Shown here: in pieces, positions 8,302 to 16,963 of the stretch
Layout of the letters: every line of letters starts with the position of its first letter
Position numbering within the stretch: position 1 is the stretch's first letter
Notes under the pieces: generated by a model
The model's input: the letters and a program-made list of their open reading frames with translations, nothing else
Database searches by the model: none
What the model was told of the DNA's origin: nothing
Source: Bradyrhizobium sp. ARR65
Lineage (GTDB): Bacteria; Pseudomonadota; Alphaproteobacteria; Rhizobiales; Xanthobacteraceae
Length of the DNA stretch: 64,000 nucleotides
NCBI RefSeq assembly: GCF_000472385.1
Contig: NZ_AWZU01000018.1
Location: 88,358-152,357, forward strand
Direction of reading: 5' to 3'
Program-made: the position numbers and the translations under genes

Positions 8302-9672
8302 CTACTGCCGCCCCAACTGCGTTGCCTGCGTGACGCTTTCGAAGCGCTCCAACGAAAGGATTGCATTCGCAAACTGCTCCGCCCGGCCGTTGAGCACGGG
8401 GCGGGCAAGCGTCAGGAATTTCTGTTGCATCGCCTGCGTATCGGGGAACGAATTCGGCTCCCCCGAGGGATCGACATGCAGCCGCTCGTGCACGCCGTCA
8501 TCGGTGGTGATGGAGACGCGGGCGCCGAACGGATGGGGGCGGCCGATTTCGAGACGATCGTCCTGCACCACGTCGAACTTGTCGGCGAGCGCGTCGATCG
8601 CGGCCTCGCCAAGCCGCTCGTAATCGTCCCAGCCGAAGCGGCCCTGGTCGAGCGCAACCGCGCCGGTGAAGAACATCGAGAACTGCCCGCCGACGATCGA
8701 GCGCGGGTGCCGTTTGGTGGCGGCGTCGCCCGTCAGCGTGATGCCGTTGCGGTGCAGTCCGATCTCGACGCGCTTGACCTGGTCCGGCGTCAGATTGTGT
8801 TCGCGCCGCATGGCTATGATCGCATCGAGCGCGGCATGGGTGTAGCGGCAGCTCGGATAGGGTTTTACGCCGATCTTCATGGTCTCGTAGGTCGTGCCCA
8901 GGCCCGCGGTCGCCTTGGCGGGATGCGGATTGTCGCTATAGCCGACGAGCAGCCCATGCTTGCCTTCGACCGATTCGATCGAGCCGACGAAATCGTTGCG
9001 CGCGAGCGTGGCGGCGATCACGCCGTTCATTGCGGCGGCGCCGACCTGGTAGCGTTTGTTCCAGGCGCCGTTGACCAGAAACTGCAGCGAGCCCGCGGCC
9101 TGGCTGCCGGACACGCCGAAGGCCGAGATGATCTGCGCCTCCGAGAGGCCAAGCAGTTTTGAGGCCGCTGCTGCCGCACCATAGGTGCCCGCCGTTGCGG
9201 TCGGGTGAAAGCCGCGTGCGTAATGCGAGGTCGGATCGAGCGCATTGCCGAGCCGGCAACACACCTCATACCCGGCAACGATCGCGGTCAGCACCTCGCG
9301 GCCCGACGCACCGACCATCTCGCCGACCGCAAAGGCCGCCGGCACCACCGGCGCGCTCGGATGCAGCGAGGAATCCGCGTGGGTGTCGTCGAAGTCGAGC
9401 GAATGGCCGAGCGCGCCGTTGAGCAGTGCCGCGACCGCCGGGGTCCAGGTTTTGCTGTCGCCGAACACGGTCGATTTGCCCTTGCCATCAAGGGAAAGTC
9501 CCTCGAGCATCTTGAGCAGCGACGGTGTAGACTCCGCGTCGCGCCGCGCGCGGACGGTGCTGCCGAGAAAATCCAGCGTCAGCACCTTGGCGCGGTCCAG
9601 CACCTCCGGTGGAATCTCCTCGAATTTCAAGCCGGCGACATAGCCGGCCAGCGTGGCGGTTTCCTCTGCCAT
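8302..9672 (-). CDS. MmgE/PrpD family protein
   Basis: 456-residue protein of the MmgE/PrpD family, which includes 2-methylcitrate dehydratase and cis-aconitate decarboxylase. Supporting segments are TLDFLGSTVRARRD, LNGALGHSLDFDDTHADSSLHPSAPVVPAAFAV in short form (HSLDFDDTH with HPSAPV), and VKPYPSCRYTHAALDA. No prpB or prpC lies nearby, so it is probably not the methylcitrate-cycle enzyme. Such isolated members in rhizobia are usually of unknown substrate. It converges with the SGNH-like gene 16 bp away. Confidence 0.85.
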   Translation of the reverse strand: MAEETATLAGYVAGLKFEEIPPEVLDRAKVLTLDFLGSTVRARRDAESTPSLLKMLEGLSLDGKGKSTVFGDSKTWTPAVAALLNGALGHSLDFDDTHADSSLHPSAPVVPAAFAVGEMVGASGREVLTAIVAGYEVCCRLGNALDPTSHYARGFHPTATAGTYGAAAAASKLLGLSEAQIISAFGVSGSQAAGSLQFLVNGAWNKRYQVGAAAMNGVIAATLARNDFVGSIESVEGKHGLLVGYSDNPHPAKATAGLGTTYETMKIGVKPYPSCRYTHAALDAIIAMRREHNLTPDQVKRVEIGLHRNGITLTGDAATKRHPRSIVGGQFSMFFTGAVALDQGRFGWDDYERLGEAAIDALADKFDVVQDDRLEIGRPHPFGARVSITTDDGVHERLHVDPSGEPNSFPDTQAMQQKFLTLARPVLNGRAEQFANAILSLERFESVTQATQLGRQ

Positions 9673-9874
9673 CCTGGTGTCCTTGTGACCACGGAAAAAT
9701 TTGCGCGAACTCTAAGTCTGCGGGCGGCGATCTTCAATGCTGCGGGCGCCCCAAATCCGCATTCCAGCCAGCCGCGCCAAGCGCGGCGTCCTGTTCGCGG
9801 GTGGAAACGGCGCCGAAGAAGAGTTCGATGAATAGGGGGACGAAAGCCCTCTTTGGGCTCTGGATGGCAAGGCA

Positions 9875-10807
9875 TCAGAGGGGTAGGTCGGTCTGCCCCA
9901 GGATCCAGCCTTCCCGCTGCGCGGGGACGATCCGATCATCGGCCATCTCGGCCCGGCGTCCGGCCACGACCTCGATCATTCCGCACAATCCGGCAAGGGC
10001 GTCGAAAGCATCCTCGCCATCGCCGCCTGCGCCAAAGCCGTCGCAGACGCGTCGCGCGATATCTGGATCGAAACGCACGCGGTGCCTCGATGCCCATTCG
10101 AGCAGGATGCGGCCGGCGGCCATTCGCCCCTGCTGCGAACGCTTTCCGACCAATCCTCGGACTCCAATGTGCCGGTAGGCTTCGGCGGGATAGGCTTCTG
10201 CAATTGTCAAACCGCCCGTATCTAACTCTGCAAGCAGGCCATCGAATGGCCAGAGGCGCCCGCCGCGCCGCCGCACCGGGATGAGGATCTCCCGCCAGCC
10301 GCAAAGGGCCGCCTTGCCGACCTGCTTTGCGCCGACGGTCCAGAAAATCGCCTCCGCGCGGAGCCGGTTTTCGGTCGCCTTGTCGCATTGGCGAAGCAAC
10401 TCGTCGAACGAGGCGCATCCGAGGCGCTCACATAAGTCCGTATGCCGTCCGCCCGCGGGATGCGTTCGATAGAACGGCTGCGTGGGAGAGATGTCGAAGA
10501 GCGTTTCTGCCGGCGTGAAGAAACGGCGCGCATGCATGGAGCACGGCTCGGATATGAGATCGAGAAAGTTGAGTCCCGTCCTCTCCAGATAGGCCGAAGG
10601 CAGACCGATGGGAAAATCGAACCCGGCAAGCGTTCGCCTGCCCTGCTTCAACAGATCATCCACGAACAGGTCAGGCGAAGGCGTTGGCGCCAGATGCTCG
10701 ATCAGCCAACTGTCCTCCAGCGAAAGCGCCACAGCCGTCCAGCGTTTGGCCGGCAAGACGCTCCAGTCCGAATGGACGAGACGGTTGAAGCGGAAGGGAC
10801 TCGTCAC
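9875..10807 (-). CDS. DUF429-like protein (predicted RNase H fold)
   Basis: 310-residue protein. Segments VHSDWSVLPAKRW, LAGFDFPIGLP, EAYPAEAYRHIG and the C-terminal DAFDALAGLCGM have the spacing of acidic residues seen in DUF429 proteins, which are predicted to have an RNase H-like fold; activity is unproven. The family call is from motif pattern only. It is the last of three minus-strand genes (MATE, DUF2867, this one), starting 20 bp after the DUF2867 stop, so co-transcription is likely. The 202-bp stretch between it and the MmgE/PrpD start holds nothing I can name. Confidence 0.6.
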   Translation of the reverse strand: MTSPFRFNRLVHSDWSVLPAKRWTAVALSLEDSWLIEHLAPTPSPDLFVDDLLKQGRRTLAGFDFPIGLPSAYLERTGLNFLDLISEPCSMHARRFFTPAETLFDISPTQPFYRTHPAGGRHTDLCERLGCASFDELLRQCDKATENRLRAEAIFWTVGAKQVGKAALCGWREILIPVRRRGGRLWPFDGLLAELDTGGLTIAEAYPAEAYRHIGVRGLVGKRSQQGRMAAGRILLEWASRHRVRFDPDIARRVCDGFGAGGDGEDAFDALAGLCGMIEVVAGRRAEMADDRIVPAQREGWILGQTDLPL

Positions 10808-10827
10808 GGCAAGTTCCGCGTTTTCAC

Positions 10828-11307
10828 CTATGGTATCTTCGCGACCTGCCGGAGCAATGTCCGCGCGATCAGGCGGTGAAAGGGCATGATCAGTTTCAGA
10901 TACGTCCTGCCGAGCAGGTTGTGTGTCAGCACCAATGTGGTCGCAGTGACCTGCTGTCCGCCTTCGGCGGCGGCGACATCGATGACGATGCGAAAATCGA
11001 GATGATGGTCGTCGAAGCCGGCAACCAGCCGCTGCGGCGTCTCGCTGAGCACCGGGAATATTCCGATTGCCTCGCCCGAAGCTGGTTCGCCTGCACCCGA
11101 GGTCTTCAGTCCGAAGGGGCTGACCAGGATGTTGCGCAGCTTCAGAAGCGCTTTGATCCAGCGCGGTCCGAACGTCAACATCTTCTCCGCCGCCTGGCGC
11201 GCATCGAGGCTCGTCGCGATTGTCACGATGCGAAACGCGTCAATGGACTGAGCACCGGCGAGCAGGCTCGCGGGATCGACAGCGGGTGTGATCTCGTGGA
11301 CTTTCAT
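10828..11307 (-). CDS. DUF2867 domain-containing protein
   Basis: 159-residue protein that resembles DUF2867 proteins: N-terminal region with an alternating aliphatic pattern, then FDDHHLDFRIVIDV and THNLLGRTYLKLIMPFHRLIAR at the C-terminus. The function of the family is unknown; some members are fused to NAD-binding domains. Its ATG overlaps the stop of the MATE gene in an ATGA arrangement, implying translational coupling, so it may act with the exporter. Confidence 0.75.
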   Translation of the reverse strand: MKVHEITPAVDPASLLAGAQSIDAFRIVTIATSLDARQAAEKMLTFGPRWIKALLKLRNILVSPFGLKTSGAGEPASGEAIGIFPVLSETPQRLVAGFDDHHLDFRIVIDVAAAEGGQQVTATTLVLTHNLLGRTYLKLIMPFHRLIARTLLRQVAKIP

Positions 11308-12722
11308 GGCGAATGCGGACGCTCAGCGCTCGCCAGCAGCCGGAACCGCAGCACCAACAGCGCTGCATACACGGCAGTGCCGATCGACAATCCGCTCCAC
11401 ACGCCGATGGCGCCAAGGCCGGCGCGGAATCCAAGCACGTAGCTAAGTGAGAAGCCGATCAGCCAATAGCCGACGCAGGCAAACAGGAGCGGCACCCGTG
11501 TGTCCTTCAACCCGCGCAGGCTGCCTACCGCGATGCTTTGTACGGCATCGGTGATGAAGAAGCTTGCACCGACCAGCAGGAGGTTCGCAGCCAGCTTGAT
11601 CGTCGCGTCGGCATTTTCGGCGGCCTCGCCCAGAAAAAATTGGGCGATCTCAAAGCGGGCCGCGACGACGGTGAGCGTCAGTATTGCGGCGATTGCGATG
11701 CCGAGCAGCATCGCAACCAGGCCCGCGCGCCTGATGCCGGGACCGTCGTTGCGGCCGACCGCATGGCCAACCCGCACGGTCGCCGCCATGCTGATGCCGA
11801 AGGGGATCATGAACAGGATCGCCGCGACCTGGAGCGCGATCTGATGGGCGGCAAGCGCCGTGGTGCTGATCAGGCCCATCAAGAGCGCAGCGGCCGAGAA
11901 CAGCCCGTACTCCATGAGAAAGGCCATCGAAATCGGCGCGCCGATCACGATGAGCTGTCGCATCAGCGGCCAATCGAAATGCCAGAGATGGGCGAGTACG
12001 TGATAATCGCTGAAAGGACGGCGCCGCGTTGCAAACCAGAGCCCCGCCAGAAAGGTCGCGCAGTTGACCAGCGTGGTCGCAAGTCCCGCCCCGAACAGCT
12101 CCAGCCGTGGCAGGCCGAGCTCGCCGTAGATCAAGAGATAGACGAGCACGGCGTTGATCGGGATAGCCGCAAGCGTGATCCACAACACTGGCTCCGGCCG
12201 GTTGACCGCGCCCATGAAGCTGCGGATGGCCAGGAACCACAGCGCCGGCGCGACGCCCCAGGCGAGCCCGAACAGATATTGCTGGGCAAGCTGCGCCGTT
12301 TGCGGCGCCTGGCCGAGGGCGAGCAGGATTCGCTCGCCGCGCAGCGGAAGAACCATGATCGGCAGCGACAGCAGAAGCGCGACCCAGAGGCCCACGCGCA
12401 GCGATCGCCTCACCACGGCCGGATTGTCCGCACCAAAAGCCTGCGCCGCCAGGGGCGCCACCGCCGACATCAGGCCCATGCCGAAGGTGAAACCGACGAA
12501 ATAGACCGTGCCGGCCAGCGCGGCCGCGGCGACCGCCTCGGCGCTGATGCGCCCGATGAAGGCGAGATCGGTCGTCATCATCGCGATCTGTCCGAGCTGC
12601 GTCAGCGCCATCGGCAGCGCGAGTCTCGCAGTTTCGCCAAGTTCGAGAGCAAGATGGTTCCGTGCGCGCCTCAAATCGTGCGGCGACGCCGAGGCGGGCT
12701 GTGCTTCAACTGCATGTTCCAT
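11304..12722 (-). CDS. MATE family efflux transporter
   Basis: Multidrug and toxin extrusion family transporter, 472 residues from the chosen ATG, with about twelve hydrophobic segments in two related halves (first half begins LALPMALTQLGQIAMMTTDLAF; second half begins LMRQLIVIGAPISMAFLMEYG). NorM-like members export cations and drugs in exchange for Na+ or H+. The frame is open to 12824, but ATG 12722 gives a normal N-terminus; no strong Shine-Dalgarno is seen, so the start is uncertain. First gene of a probable three-gene operon. Confidence 0.88.
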   Translation of the reverse strand: MEHAVEAQPASASPHDLRRARNHLALELGETARLALPMALTQLGQIAMMTTDLAFIGRISAEAVAAAALAGTVYFVGFTFGMGLMSAVAPLAAQAFGADNPAVVRRSLRVGLWVALLLSLPIMVLPLRGERILLALGQAPQTAQLAQQYLFGLAWGVAPALWFLAIRSFMGAVNRPEPVLWITLAAIPINAVLVYLLIYGELGLPRLELFGAGLATTLVNCATFLAGLWFATRRRPFSDYHVLAHLWHFDWPLMRQLIVIGAPISMAFLMEYGLFSAAALLMGLISTTALAAHQIALQVAAILFMIPFGISMAATVRVGHAVGRNDGPGIRRAGLVAMLLGIAIAAILTLTVVAARFEIAQFFLGEAAENADATIKLAANLLLVGASFFITDAVQSIAVGSLRGLKDTRVPLLFACVGYWLIGFSLSYVLGFRAGLGAIGVWSGLSIGTAVYAALLVLRFRLLASAERPHSP

Positions 12723-12835
12723 GGGGCGCCATGCTGCCGTGTTTGCCCCGTCAGGGCAAAGCGATCTGCACTTTAGCGCATGCGAAGCATCGTCGCAGGG
12801 CTCGCTGGCTTCGTATTGGAGCATTTACCTCGACC

Positions 12836-12874
12836 GGTCATCCTGAGGCGCTCGCGAAGCCAGCCTCGAAGGAT
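12836..12874. repeat. Short palindromic repeat, ATCCTGAGG type
   Basis: ATCCTGAGG at 12840-12848 pairs with CCTCGAAGGAT at 12864-12874, with two extra bases in the right arm. This matches a palindrome type common in Bradyrhizobium intergenic DNA (from memory). It sits between the murA stop and the MATE start and may form the 3' end of murA transcripts on the minus strand. Confidence 0.65.
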
Positions 12875-12919
12875 ACTTAAGACCTCGCAGCAAGCTAAGG
12901 CAAATTCGCGTAGCCAGCG

Positions 12920-14221
12920 CTACCGCGCCGGCACGCGGGTGATCCTTGCGCCGAGCGCGTTGAGCCGTTCGTCGATGCGCTCATAGCCGCGCTCGATCTG
13001 GTCGGCGTTGTTGATGGTGGAGGTGCCGTCGGCGCAGACGGCGGCGAGCAGCATCGCCATGCCGGCGCGGATGTCGGGGGAGATCATCGAGGCGGCGTGC
13101 AGCCGGCTAGGACCCGCCACGATGGCGCGATGCGGGTCGCACAGCACGATGCGGGCGCCCATCGCGATCAGCTTGTCGACGAAGAACATCCGCGATTCGA
13201 ACATCTTTTCGAACATCAGGATCACGCCCTCGCATTGCGTGGCGGTGACGATCGCAATCGACATCAGATCGGCGGGAAAAGCAGGCCAGGGCTGGTCCTC
13301 GAGCTTTGGCACATGGCCACCGAAATCGTCCTTGATCTTCAGCGTCTGTTCGGAGGGTACGATCAGGTCGTCGCCGGCGACCTCGCAGACGATGCCGAGC
13401 CGCTCGAACCCCATGCGGATCGAGCGCAGATGCTCGACGCCGGCGCGTACAATGCGCAGCGACGAGCGCGTCACTGCGGCAAGCCCGATCAGCGAGCCGA
13501 CCTCGATATGGTCGGGCTGAATGGAATAGGTGGCTGGGCCGAGCGTAGCCTGACCGTTGATCACCATTGTGTTGGTGCCGATGCCTTCGATCTTCGCCCC
13601 AAGCGCGGTCAGGAAATGGGCGAGATCCTGCACATGCGGCTCGGATGCGGCGTTGCGCAAGTAAGTGGTGCCTTGTGCCGCCACCGCCGCGATCAGCGCG
13701 TTTTCGGTCGCGGTAACGCTCGGCTCATCCAGGAAGACATCGGCGCCCTTGAGCTGCGAAGAGCGGAACTCCAGCCGGTCGGTCGCCGTCACGCTGGCGC
13801 CGAGCTGTTCGAAAGCCAGGAAATGGGTGTCCAGCCGCCGCCGGCCGATCACGTCGCCGCCGGGCGGCGGCAGCGTCAGTGAGCCGCAGCGGGCCAGTAG
13901 GGGCCCTGCCAGCAGGATGGAGGCGCGAATGCGGGCGCAGAGAGTGGGGTCGAGATCGGCGGCGCGAATGTCCTTGGCGTGAATGACAAGTCGGTTGCGG
14001 CCGCGCCACTCCGCCGCGGCGCCGGCCGAGCGGATCAGCTCGACCAGGGTCTCGGTGTCGCGAATGCGCGGCACGTTGTCGAGCGTGACGGGGTGCTCGG
14101 TGAGGAGCGCGGCCGCTATGATCGGCAGTGCCGCGTTCTTGTTGCCGGAGGGCTCGATGGCGCCCTTCAGCCGATGGCCGCCCTCGACGATGTATTGGAT
14201 GGGGGCCACGCCTGCCTGCAC
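12920..14221 (-). CDS. murA: UDP-N-acetylglucosamine 1-carboxyvinyltransferase, Asp-loop variant
   Basis: First committed step of peptidoglycan precursor synthesis: transfers enolpyruvate from PEP to UDP-GlcNAc. The protein is 433 residues and shows GNKNAALP (Lys28/Asn29, the K22/N23 pair of E. coli), RASILLAGPLLARCG, FPADLMS and SPDIRAGMAM. The loop that normally reads PGGCAIG reads PGGDVIG here, so the fosfomycin-target Cys is Asp123 (codon 13853-13855). This is known from mycobacterial and chlamydial MurA, which stay active and resist fosfomycin. The N-terminal VEGGHRLKGAIEPSGNK is standard. The gyrB stop lies only 2 bp upstream, so it is transcribed behind gyrB. Confidence 0.92.
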   Translation of the reverse strand: MQAGVAPIQYIVEGGHRLKGAIEPSGNKNAALPIIAAALLTEHPVTLDNVPRIRDTETLVELIRSAGAAAEWRGRNRLVIHAKDIRAADLDPTLCARIRASILLAGPLLARCGSLTLPPPGGDVIGRRRLDTHFLAFEQLGASVTATDRLEFRSSQLKGADVFLDEPSVTATENALIAAVAAQGTTYLRNAASEPHVQDLAHFLTALGAKIEGIGTNTMVINGQATLGPATYSIQPDHIEVGSLIGLAAVTRSSLRIVRAGVEHLRSIRMGFERLGIVCEVAGDDLIVPSEQTLKIKDDFGGHVPKLEDQPWPAFPADLMSIAIVTATQCEGVILMFEKMFESRMFFVDKLIAMGARIVLCDPHRAIVAGPSRLHAASMISPDIRAGMAMLLAAVCADGTSTINNADQIERGYERIDERLNALGARITRVPAR

Positions 14222-14223
14222 CC

Positions 14224-16659
14224 TTAGACGTCGACGGTCGCGCTAAGCGAGTTGTCCTGGATGAACTCGCGGCGCGGCTCCACCACATCACCCATCAGCT
14301 TGGTGAAAATGTCGTCGGCCTCGTCGACCTCCTTGACCTTCACCTGCAAGAGCGAGCGCGCTTCGGTGTCGAGCGTGGTCTCCCAGAGCTGATCCGGATT
14401 CATCTCGCCGAGGCCTTTATAGCGCTGCAGGTTGAGTCCCTTGCGGCCGGCCTCGGTGACGGCCTCGAACAGGCCGACCGGGCCGTGAATGGTAACCTCT
14501 GTATCCTTCCGTCGCAGCTTGCCAGGATCATCATAGGCTTGCTGCAGCTTTGCGGCGTAATCGTCAAGCTTGCGCGCGTCGGCCGACGCAAGAAGCGCGT
14601 CATCGATGACGGCGGAATCCTTCACCCCGCGCACGGTGCGCTCGAACAGGAAGCCCCTGCCTTCCTCGAAATGACCGGTCCAGCCCCGTTCGACCTCCTC
14701 GGCGATCCGGTCAAGCCGCTTGGCGATATATCCTGCCGCCTCTGCGGCGTTCTCCGGGTCCCTGGCAATATCCGGCCGCAACACGCCAGCGATCGCCGCC
14801 TGCTCGACGACCGTGCGGTTGTAGCGGCTATGCAGATTGCGCAGCACGTTGCGGATGACACGGGCGTCCTCCACCAGCGACAACAGATCGCGCCCCGAGC
14901 GGTCTTCGCCCGATGCCGCCTTGAACACGCATTCGTCGAGGCCGGTCGAGATGAGGTAATCTTCCAGCGCGCGCTCGTCCTTCAGATATTGCTCGGACTT
15001 GCCGCGCGACACCTTATAGAGCGGCGGCTGCGCGATATAGAGATAACCTTGATCGATGATCTCGCGCATCTGCCGGTAGAAAAAGGTGAGAAGCAGCGTG
15101 CGGATGTGGGCGCCGTCGACGTCGGCGTCGGTCATCAGGATGATCTTGTGGTAGCGCAGCTTCTCGATCGAGAAATCGTCGCTGATGCCGGTGCCGAGCG
15201 CGGTGATCAGCGTGCCGATCTGCTCGCTCGAAAGCATCTTGTCGGTGCGCACGCGCTCGACGTTGAGGATCTTGCCGCGCAAGGGGAGCACGGCCTGGAA
15301 CTCGCGGTTGCGGCCCATCTTGGCGCTGCCGCCGGCCGAATCGCCCTCGACGATGAAGAGCTCGGATTTCGCCGGGTCCTTCTCCTGGCAGTCGGCGAGC
15401 TTGCCGGGTAGCGAAGACACGCTCAACGGGTTCTTGCGGGTCAGCTCGCGCGCCTTTCGCGCGGCTTCGCGTGCCGCGGCGGCCTGGATCACCTTGCCGA
15501 CGATGACCTTGGCCTCGGTCGGATGTTCCTCGAACCACGCCGCCAAGGCTTCGTTGAGCACGTTCTCGACAACCGGGCGCACTTCGGAGGAGACCAGCTT
15601 GTCCTTGGTCTGCGACGAGAATTTGGGGTCCGGTACCTTCACCGAGAGCACGGCGGTCAGCCCTTCGCGGCAGTCGTCGCCGGTGAGCTGGATCTTTTCC
15701 TTCTTCGCATTGGCCTCGGCATAACCGTTGACCTGGCGCGTCAGCGCGCCACGGAATCCGGCCAGATGCGTGCCGCCATCACGTTGCGGGATGTTATTGG
15801 TGAAGCACAGCACGTTCTCGTGATAGCTGTCGTTCCACCACAGCGCGGCCTCGACTCCGATGCCGTTCACCTCCGAGCGCACCATGATGGGCGCGGGTAC
15901 GATGGCCTTCTTGTTGCGGTCGAGATATTTGACGAACTCTTCGACGCCGCCGCTATAGTGCATCTCCTCGCGCTTCTCGACGGCGTGGCGCATGTCGGAC
16001 AGTACGATGTTGACGCCGGAGTTGAGGAAGGCGAGTTCGCGCAAGCGGTGCTCGAGCGTCGCGAAGTCATATTCGATGTTCTTGAAGGTCTCTGTGGAGG
16101 CAAGGAAGGTCACCTCGGTGCCGCGCTTGCCATTGGCCTCGCCGACGACCTTCAGCGGCGCCACCGTCTCGCCATGGGCGAACTCGACGAAATGTTCCTT
16201 GCCGTCGCGCCAGACCCGGAGCTGCAGCTTGCTGGAGAGCGCATTGACCACGGAAACGCCGACGCCGTGCAGGCCGCCCGACACCTTGTACGAGTTCTGG
16301 TCGAATTTTCCCCCCGCGTGGAGCTGGGTCATGATGACCTCGGCGGCGGAAATGCCCTCGCCCTTGTGAATGTCGACAGGGATGCCTCGCCCGTCGTCGC
16401 GTACCGTCACGGAATTGTCAGGGTTGAGAATGACCTCGACGCGGGTGGCATGGCCGGCCAGCGCCTCGTCGATCGCGTTGTCGACGACCTCGTAGACCAT
16501 GTGGTGGAGGCCTGAGCCGTCGTCGGTGTCGCCGATATACATGCCCGGCCGCTTGCGAACGGCATCGAGGCCCTTCAAAACCCGGATCGATTCCGCGCCG
16601 TAATCGCTCGCGATCGAATGCTCGGTGTCGGCAACGGTTTGCCGGGCGGGTTCTGTCAT
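14224..16659 (-). CDS. gyrB: DNA gyrase subunit B
   Basis: ATPase and primer-binding subunit of gyrase; introduces negative supercoils with GyrA. 811 residues from the ATG at 16659 (the frame is open to 16728, but this start gives MTEPARQ then the family N-terminus). GHKL ATPase features are YEVVDNAIDEALAGH, DDGRGIPVD and GLHGVGVSVVNALS; the TOPRIM region has the EGDSAGGSA motif and DADVDGAHIRTLLLTFF. The C-terminal RYKGLGEMNPDQLWETT is typical. It lies in the conserved dnaA-dnaN-recF-gyrB order, though a plus-strand acyltransferase gene separates it from recF. Confidence 0.98.
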   Translation of the reverse strand: MTEPARQTVADTEHSIASDYGAESIRVLKGLDAVRKRPGMYIGDTDDGSGLHHMVYEVVDNAIDEALAGHATRVEVILNPDNSVTVRDDGRGIPVDIHKGEGISAAEVIMTQLHAGGKFDQNSYKVSGGLHGVGVSVVNALSSKLQLRVWRDGKEHFVEFAHGETVAPLKVVGEANGKRGTEVTFLASTETFKNIEYDFATLEHRLRELAFLNSGVNIVLSDMRHAVEKREEMHYSGGVEEFVKYLDRNKKAIVPAPIMVRSEVNGIGVEAALWWNDSYHENVLCFTNNIPQRDGGTHLAGFRGALTRQVNGYAEANAKKEKIQLTGDDCREGLTAVLSVKVPDPKFSSQTKDKLVSSEVRPVVENVLNEALAAWFEEHPTEAKVIVGKVIQAAAAREAARKARELTRKNPLSVSSLPGKLADCQEKDPAKSELFIVEGDSAGGSAKMGRNREFQAVLPLRGKILNVERVRTDKMLSSEQIGTLITALGTGISDDFSIEKLRYHKIILMTDADVDGAHIRTLLLTFFYRQMREIIDQGYLYIAQPPLYKVSRGKSEQYLKDERALEDYLISTGLDECVFKAASGEDRSGRDLLSLVEDARVIRNVLRNLHSRYNRTVVEQAAIAGVLRPDIARDPENAAEAAGYIAKRLDRIAEEVERGWTGHFEEGRGFLFERTVRGVKDSAVIDDALLASADARKLDDYAAKLQQAYDDPGKLRRKDTEVTIHGPVGLFEAVTEAGRKGLNLQRYKGLGEMNPDQLWETTLDTEARSLLQVKVKEVDEADDIFTKLMGDVVEPRREFIQDNSLSATVDV

Positions 16660-16963
16660 GTGAAGCCTTTTGCGGATGTCCCGAATCAGCGGCGGAAGAT
16701 GAGGCGCTGATGACGCCATTTCTGCCACGAAAGATGCGATGCGCCTAGCGCAAAGTATCCATGGTTAAGCTTTTGAATACATAGATTTTTTTGGCTCTTT
16801 TTCAAGGCATCGGAAGGCCTGTTCTCTGCCTCCGAAAAAGCGCGATTCGCAAGCTGCTTTTCCCTTAAAAATACCGGTTTTTCCGGTCTGAAATCGCTCC
16901 TCACAGGCCGCTAGATCGGCCGGCGATCGCAGGGCGCAGGTCTCCTGCGCGCTGGATGGGGGT
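16660..16963. other. Divergent intergenic region between gyrB and the acyltransferase gene
   Basis: About 300 bp carrying the promoters of gyrB (minus) and the acyltransferase-SGNH gene (plus). The middle (16760-16890) is AT-richer than its surroundings, with several T-runs. I see no clear -35/-10 pair or operator that I would defend. Confidence 0.5.

Noticed and set aside
11538..12776. 412-codon open frame on the plus strand
   Set aside because: Antisense to the MATE gene; low-complexity, charged product.
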